Made by a program: the position numbers and the translations under genes
Notes under the pieces: generated by a model
What the model saw: the letters and a program-made list of their open reading frames with translations, nothing else
The model's database searches: none
What the model was told of the DNA's origin: nothing
Assembly (NCBI GenBank): GCA_963169665.1
Contig: CAUJET010000222.1
Span: forward strand, 1 to 46,798
Direction of reading: 5' to 3'
Origin: Actinomycetota bacterium
GTDB lineage: Bacteria > Actinomycetota > Acidimicrobiia > Acidimicrobiales > Ilumatobacteraceae
DNA: 46,798 bases
Shown: positions 42,243-46,798 of the stretch, one piece after another
Layout: every line of letters begins with the position of its first letter
Position numbering within the stretch: the first letter of the stretch is position 1

Positions 42243-43066
42243 CAGCGACCGGACCCGGCGATCGACTCCGTGAGGTCACCGTCGGGGTCGAACGCGATGC
42301 ACACGTACTGCTGCGTGTCGTCCCAGTCGGCCTCCTGCGGGTAGATCGTCGTGGCCGACAGCTCGCTGGCGTCGAAGTCGATGCCGACGTACTCGGCGAA
42401 CACCGGTCGACACTCCGCCTCGATCATCGCCTGGACCTCGTCGACGCCCGGGTACGGCTCGTCGCCACCGGGGAGCTCACCGGCGGCGAAGACCTCGGCG
42501 CCGTGCGCTTCGTCGCAGTCGAACGTCTGCACACGAACGACCTCGTCGCTGTTGCGGTCGGGCAGCTCGATGCAGTCACCCGGCTCGAGGTCGAACACGT
42601 TCTTGGAGTTGGCGAGGCCGAAGCCGACGGCGATCCAGAACACCACGGCCGAGATGAGGCCGACGATGCCGAGCACGAGGCCGGCGATCGCCATGCCCCG
42701 ACCCGAGACGGTGCCGGACGAGCGCTTGATCTCCTTCATCGCCAGCACGCCGAAGATGACCGCCAGGATCGCCGGCACGGCGATGAAGCACAGCAGCAGG
42801 CCCGAGATGCCGAGCACCAGTGCGGCGATCGCCTTGCCGCTGCGCCGCGGGGCGGCAGGGAACCCACCGCCGAAGGTCGGGCCGCCGACCATGCCACCGA
42901 AGCCCGGCGGCGGGGGCGGCACGCCCGGACCGGTCGGCGTCGGCACCGTGTACGGCGAGGGTGCCGGTGCCGGAGGTGCGGGCTGGGGACCCGGCTGGTT
43001 GGCCGGCTGGTTGGCCGGCTGCGGCGAGAACGGTTGGGACGGCGGGGGCGGCGGCATGTCGCTCAT
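42242..43066 (-). CDS. DUF4190 membrane protein with four-cysteine outer domain
   Basis: 274 residues. A Pro/Gln-rich cytoplasmic N-terminus (about 1-75) is followed by two helices (79-108 and 125-150) of the DUF4190 kind around KEIKRSSGTVSGRGMAIAGLVLG. A C-terminal domain follows with cysteines 165, 184, 219 and 256, starting GDCIELP and containing DCDEAHGAEVF. That domain resembles the septum-formation (PF13845) family, in which such proteins are linked to division. ATG at 43066. Confidence 0.85.
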   Translation of the reverse strand: MSDMPPPPPSQPFSPQPANQPANQPGPQPAPPAPAPSPYTVPTPTGPGVPPPPPGFGGMVGGPTFGGGFPAAPRRSGKAIAALVLGISGLLLCFIAVPAILAVIFGVLAMKEIKRSSGTVSGRGMAIAGLVLGIVGLISAVVFWIAVGFGLANSKNVFDLEPGDCIELPDRNSDEVVRVQTFDCDEAHGAEVFAAGELPGGDEPYPGVDEVQAMIEAECRPVFAEYVGIDFDASELSATTIYPQEADWDDTQQYVCIAFDPDGDLTESIAGSGR

Positions 43067-43121
43067 GGCACGACCGTAGCCACCCGCCGGTCGGCCGACG
43101 GTCGTCCGAGGGACGTGCGCC

Positions 43122-43730
43122 TCAGGCGGGGACGCGCAAGACGCAGGCGATGCCGCGACCCTGCGGGTCGCGGTACTCCTCCGTGCCGGTCGGGCAGAGG
43201 TCGTCGAAGTTCAGCACCGACTGCACCTTCGCGTCGTACGGCGTCGTGCATGCGACCTCGGTGAGTTCGAGGCGGGCCTCGTCGATCGTGACGCAGTCGC
43301 CCTGGATCAGGAAGTTGTCCGGCTGCACCGGCTTCGGGTCGTCACTGAGCATCGAGCCGATGAACACCACCGCGATCGCGAGCACGCCCATCACGCCGAA
43401 GAACTTCCAGGGGAACCTCGACAGATCGCCGGTGGGCACGAGCACCTGCGCCGGCATCCGGCGATCGATCATCGGACCCGACGCCGCCGACCCGGTGGGC
43501 TCGCGATCCGTGCGCGCGATCTCCTGGTCGTACCGCAGCCGGCGGTTCGGGTCGCCGAGCACACTCCAGGCCTCGTTCACCGCGGCCATGCGCGCCGACG
43601 ACGCGTCGCCGTGCCGGTCGGGGTGCGCGTCGCGAGCGGCGCGCCGGTATGCCGCCCGGATCTCCTCTGGGGTCGCCTTCGGGTGCACCGCGAGCGTCGT
43701 GTAGTGCGTGGCGCCTCGTCGGTCGGTCAC
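43122..43730 (-). CDS. membrane-anchored J-domain protein with four-cysteine outer domain
   Basis: 202 residues. J domain at 8-70 with the essential HPD at 36-38 (RDAHPDRHGD), then a linker, one helix (109-128) and an exported domain with cysteines 146, 161, 179 and 196 beginning GDCVTID. The J domain would stimulate DnaK at the inner face. The outer part has the same GDC start and four-cysteine number as the DUF4190 protein 55 bases downstream. GTG at 43730 overlaps the DUF2087 stop by four bases. Confidence 0.88.
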   Translation of the reverse strand: MTDRRGATHYTTLAVHPKATPEEIRAAYRRAARDAHPDRHGDASSARMAAVNEAWSVLGDPNRRLRYDQEIARTDREPTGSAASGPMIDRRMPAQVLVPTGDLSRFPWKFFGVMGVLAIAVVFIGSMLSDDPKPVQPDNFLIQGDCVTIDEARLELTEVACTTPYDAKVQSVLNFDDLCPTGTEEYRDPQGRGIACVLRVPA

Positions 43731-44269
43731 GTGGTCCCGCCCGACCGCCAGTACTCCCCCGCCTCGCGCGACATGAGATCGTGGTCGACCAGGTAGCGAC
43801 GCAGCATCGCGGTGTCCGGATGGCGCTTGCCCAGGATCAGGTTCACCATCGCCTCGGAGTACGTCACGCCCGGCTCGAAGTCCTGCGCGAGCCAGTCGAG
43901 GATCACCAGCCGCTTGGCCTGGTGCACCGGGATGGACGTGAGCCGGCCATCGGTCACGAACGTGTCGAGCACCTTGCGGCGCTCGGCCGGCTGGTCGGCG
44001 TGTTCCTCCGACGGTGGCCGCCTGAGTGCCGATCGGGCGGCGCGCTGGAACGCAGCGCCCAACACGTACAGCGACCCGTCCTCATGGATCACGAGGCCCG
44101 CCTCGGCGAGCCGCCCGGCGGCCTTGGCAGCACGAGCGGCGTCGAGACCGGTGGCGCCGACCACGTCGTCGAGTGTCGTCGCGCCGAGCTCGAGCGCGGC
44201 CACCACTCGGCGGCGGTCGTCGTCGGCGAGGAGGCCCACGATCGTCGCCGCGTCGAGGTCTCGTGCCAC
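43727..44269 (-). CDS. DUF2087 domain protein with N-terminal winged-helix-like region
   Basis: 180 residues from GTG 44269. The first 80 look like a winged helix (LLADDDRRRVVAALELGATTLDDVVGATGL); the rest is DUF2087 (KVLDTFVTDGRLTSIPVHQAKRLVILDWLAQDF, HPDTAMLRRYLVDHDLMSREAGEYWRSGG). Such proteins are taken to be transcription regulators. The frame extends upstream to 44326 but only by entering the dehydrogenase gene. It overlaps the J-domain gene (GTGA). Confidence 0.85.
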   Translation of the reverse strand: MARDLDAATIVGLLADDDRRRVVAALELGATTLDDVVGATGLDAARAAKAAGRLAEAGLVIHEDGSLYVLGAAFQRAARSALRRPPSEEHADQPAERRKVLDTFVTDGRLTSIPVHQAKRLVILDWLAQDFEPGVTYSEAMVNLILGKRHPDTAMLRRYLVDHDLMSREAGEYWRSGGTT

Positions 44270-44282
44270 GTCGATCGGCCGA

Positions 44283-45245
44283 TCAGTACTGGAGATCGGG
44301 GAACACGCTGCCGAGCAGCTCGTCACCCTGGCCGAAGCGTTTGACGTTCGCGGCGATCCGCTCCGACAGCAACGGCATCGACATGCTCCAGGTCGATCCG
44401 GCGTGCGGCGTGATGATGCAGTTCGGCAGGCTCCACAGCGGGTGCCCTTCCGGCAGCGGCTCTGGGTCGGTGACGTCGAGTGCCGCTCCGCCGATCTCGC
44501 CCTCGGTGAGGGCCCACACCAGGTCGTCGGTGACGATGTGGCGACCGCGGGCCACGTTGACCACCCAGGCGTGCGGCTCCATCAGCTCGAACTCGTTGCG
44601 CGACAACATGCCCTCGGTGTCGGGGGTGAGCGCCAACGCGACCACGACGAGGTCGGCGCCGACGAGCGCATCGATGTAGCGGTCGGCCTCGACCACCTCG
44701 TCGACGCCGTCCATCTCCTGCACGCGGTTGCGGACCACGGTGATCCGACAGTCGAACGGTGCGAGCAGGGCGATCAGCGATTCGGTGATGCCACCGCCAC
44801 CGAGGATGGTGACGTTGGCGTGGAACAGGTTGATGCCCTGTTCGCTCCCCCAGGCTGCGGCCCTGGCGTACGTGCCGAGCCCGCGCATGCCGGCGAGGGC
44901 GAGCGCCAGTGCCATCTCGGCGACCGGCTTGGCGTACACGCCCTTGCCGCAGGTCCAGTCACGCTCGTCGTCGACGAGGTGGACGTAGTGCTCGATGCCG
45001 GCGAAGGGCAGCTGCACCCACTGGAGCTGTGGGTGGTCCTCGATGATCCGCTCGAGCAGCAGGGGTTCGTGCGGGGCGCCCCACACGAGCGCTTCGGCCT
45101 GGTCGAGCGGCACCACGTGACCGCCGCCGGCGACGATCGCGTCGGCCATCCACGTGGGCGAGCCGTCGGGAGCCAGTGCGATGCGGGGCGGATCGTCGTG
45201 CCCGCCACGGCGTGTCCGACCCTGTGCGTGAATACTTGGAGGCAT
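44283..45245 (-). CDS. D-2-hydroxyacid dehydrogenase family protein
   Basis: 320 residues of the NAD-dependent D-hydroxyacid dehydrogenase fold. The dinucleotide loop is NVTILGGGGITESLIALL; catalytic residues are in NVARGRHIVTDD (Arg), ALDVTDPEPLP (Glu) and TPHAGSTW (His). The Asp at the end of the second strand that selects NAD is not obvious (RITVVRNRV, suggesting NADP). The substrate is unknown, possibly glyoxylate or hydroxypyruvate. ATG at 45245, 12 bases after the flavin oxidoreductase stop. Confidence 0.93.
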   Translation of the reverse strand: MPPSIHAQGRTRRGGHDDPPRIALAPDGSPTWMADAIVAGGGHVVPLDQAEALVWGAPHEPLLLERIIEDHPQLQWVQLPFAGIEHYVHLVDDERDWTCGKGVYAKPVAEMALALALAGMRGLGTYARAAAWGSEQGINLFHANVTILGGGGITESLIALLAPFDCRITVVRNRVQEMDGVDEVVEADRYIDALVGADLVVVALALTPDTEGMLSRNEFELMEPHAWVVNVARGRHIVTDDLVWALTEGEIGGAALDVTDPEPLPEGHPLWSLPNCIITPHAGSTWSMSMPLLSERIAANVKRFGQGDELLGSVFPDLQY

Positions 45246-45257
45246 TGCCCGGCCAGG

Positions 45258-46366
45258 CTAGTGCGTCGGTCCCGCCAGCGGTGCGTGATCCAGGTGCGGC
45301 AGGACCATCTCGGCGAACCGGCGGCACTCGGCCGCATGCGGGTAGCCCGACAGGATGAACGCCTCGATGCCCAGTTCGCGGTAAGCCTGGAGCTTCGCGA
45401 GCACCTGTTCGGGATCGCCGACGATCGCTGCGCCGCAGCCGCTTCGGGCCCGGCCGATGCCGGTCCACAGGTTCGGCTCGACGAACCCGTCGAGCGCGGC
45501 GGCCTCGCGGAGCTCGGCCTGGCGTCTGACCCCGACGGAGCCGCTGTCGAGCGACCGGGCACGGATGCGGGCACCCTCGTCGTCGTCGAGTCCGGCGACG
45601 AGGTGCGCCGCAGCGGCACGCGCCTCGGCCTCGGTCTCGCGCACCACCACGTGCACCCGGTAGCCGAAGCGGAGCGAGCGGCCGTGCTCGGCGGCCCGTC
45701 GGCGCATGTCGTCGACCAGGGCCGCCACGCCGTCGACGGTGTCGGGCCACATCAGGTACACGTCGGCGGCTCTCGCTGCGACGTCACGGGCATCGTCGGA
45801 CAGGCCACCGAAGTAGAGGAGCGGACTACCCCCGCCCACCGGGCGCACTCGCGGCGGGTCGAGCCGCAGCCGGACGAACTCACCGTCGACATCGACCGCC
45901 TCGCCGTCGAGGAGACGGCGCAGGGCCTCCATCGTCTCGAGCGTCCGCCGGTACCGGGGGCCGCTGTCGAGCTGCTCGCCCGGCAGATCGGACGAGATGA
46001 TGTTGATGCTCAGGCGACCCCGAGCATCTGGTCGAGGGTCGCCATCTGGCGGGCGAGCTGCGGCACCCACAGCTCCCCGCAGCGAACCGCGACGAGCAGG
46101 CGGATCCGTTCGGTGAGTGCCGCCATGCCGCCCGCGAAGGCCACGCCGTCGATGCCGAGGGTGTAACCCGACGGCAGGAGGACGTTGTCGAACCCGCCCG
46201 CCTCGGCGGCCAGCACGATCTCGCGGCAGTGCTCCCACGAACTCGGCAGGGCTGCCTCGGCGACGCCGAGCTGGGTGGTGTCGTCGTCGCAGAGCGCCGA
46301 GAACCAGCTCACCTCGCACGGATTGCAGGGATTGCTGGGATCGGTTGCTCGCTGCTGCGCCGCCAC
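45258..46366 (-). pseudogene. LLM-class flavin-dependent monooxygenase (SsuD-like), single-base frameshift
   Basis: The family oxidises alkanesulfonates or similar compounds with reduced FMN. The N-terminal part starts at GTG 46366 and reads EVSWFSALCDDDTTQLGVAE to ATLDQMLGVA and a stop. The rest continues in another frame with GRLSINIISSDLPGEQLDSG to GYPHAAECRRFAEMVLPHLD. Adding one C to the C4 run at 46018-46021 restores the family sequence QMLGGRLSINIISS. All downstream motifs (YLMWPDTVDG, LWTGIGRARSGCGAAIVG) are intact, so a base-count error is as likely as true inactivation. It follows katG by 32 bases. Confidence 0.9.
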
Positions 46367-46398
46367 GACGCCGACGCTACCCGTCGCTCATCGGCGGC

Positions 46399-46798
46399 TC
46401 ACGCGCGATCGAGGTCGAAGCGATCGAGCTCCATGACCTTCGACCAGGCGGCGACGAAGTCACCCACGAACTGCTGCTGCGCGTCGTGGCTCCCGTACAC
46501 CTCGGCGATCGCCCGCAACTGCGAGTTCGATCCGAAGATCAGGTCGACGCTCGTCGCGGTCCACCGGGCCGCTCCCGTCGCCCGGTCGCGGCCGACGAAC
46601 GCGTCCTCGGCGCTCGATGCCGACCACTCCGTCGCCATGTCGAGCAGGTTCACGAAGAAGTCGTTCGTGAGCACGCCGGGCCGGTCGGTGAGCACGCCGT
46701 GCGTCGACTGGCCGACGTTGGCGTCGAGCACGCGCAGACCGCCGACGAGCACCGCCATCTCGGGCGCCGACAGCGTGAGCATGAACGCCTTTTCGACG
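46399..46798 (-). CDS. katG: catalase-peroxidase, C-terminal end (cut by window edge)
   Basis: About 133 codons are visible, running off the right edge. AFMLTLSAPEMAVLVGGLRVL, GVLTDRPGVLTNDFFVNLLDM and VDLIFGSNSQLRAIAEVY are characteristic of the C-terminal domain of bacterial KatG, which removes hydrogen peroxide. The heme-bearing N-terminal half is outside the window. The stop at 46399 lies 32 bases before the flavin oxidoreductase gene on the same strand. Confidence 0.96.
   Translation of the reverse strand, partial: VEKAFMLTLSAPEMAVLVGGLRVLDANVGQSTHGVLTDRPGVLTNDFFVNLLDMATEWSASSAEDAFVGRDRATGAARWTATSVDLIFGSNSQLRAIAEVYGSHDAQQQFVGDFVAAWSKVMELDRFDLDRA

Overview
The window is very GC-rich, densely coded DNA, and nearly every third codon position is G or C. 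The gene content points to an actinomycete: mycothiol synthase (mshD), a DUF3499 protein, a DUF222/HNH (13E12-type) gene, a hisI-trpE pair, PPDK and an SsuD-type flavin oxidoreductase. The overall flavour, a free-living aerobe with PPDK, DUF6285 and many solitary oxidoreductases, fits Acidimicrobiia (Ilumatobacter-like). That placement is inference and no rRNA is present to confirm it. Most of the window is chromosomal housekeeping sequence. I see no phage, IS element, CRISPR array or integron.

Layout. 1-2332 (-): an AIM24 protein, TerC, a DUF3592-like membrane protein and a cut-off gene, with 1-base stop/start overlaps at two of the three junctions. 2438-5211 (-): pyruvate phosphate dikinase with two 3' hairpins, divergent from an M50 site-2 protease (5278-6486). 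6491-9588: a YjbR protein, a YgfZ folate-binding protein, a small membrane protein and an MFS transporter, with two REP-like palindromes between convergent genes. 9585-11911 (-): groES, hisI, trpE. 11935-19688: a run of accessory oxidative genes (alpha/beta hydrolases, P450, Rieske oxygenase, SnoaL-like, aldo/keto reductase, 2OG-Fe(II) oxygenase, CrtO-type acyltransferase). 19685-21122 (-): a membrane-anchored hypothetical protein and an LD-carboxypeptidase. 21369-22698 (+): a frameshifted DUF222/HNH gene. 22768-27505 (-): hisC-hisB-hisH-hisA-hisF-mmuM, every junction a 4-base overlap. 27579-28106: a small hypothetical gene and an apparently undescribed structured small RNA. 28107-32723: nth divergent from mshD-pepF-rlmN. 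32686-37533: a kinase-like protein with DUF6285, an M23 peptidase, a lone ABC ATPase, an SRPBCC protein and a DUF3499 protein. 37608-40986 (-): a CDF metal exporter, then HDOD and GGDEF signalling genes behind a palindrome-rich leader. 41046-41122 (-): tRNA-Val(CAC). 41235-46798 (-): katG (3' end only), a frameshifted SsuD-like oxidoreductase, a 2-hydroxyacid dehydrogenase, a DUF2087 regulator, a J-domain membrane protein, a DUF4190 membrane protein and a second phosphotransferase.

The strongest unexplained signal is 27885-28017 on the minus strand. A -35/-10 pair with a 17-base spacer is followed by about 98 nt holding three stem-loops, the last a TTCG-capped 12-bp terminator followed by a T run. 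No open frame of gene size fits it. Other points: an 18-bp perfect palindrome upstream of the HDOD-GGDEF pair, a PPDK lacking the regulatory threonine, two membrane proteins with similar four-cysteine outer domains, and two single-base frameshifts, both in G/C homopolymers, which may be sequencing errors.
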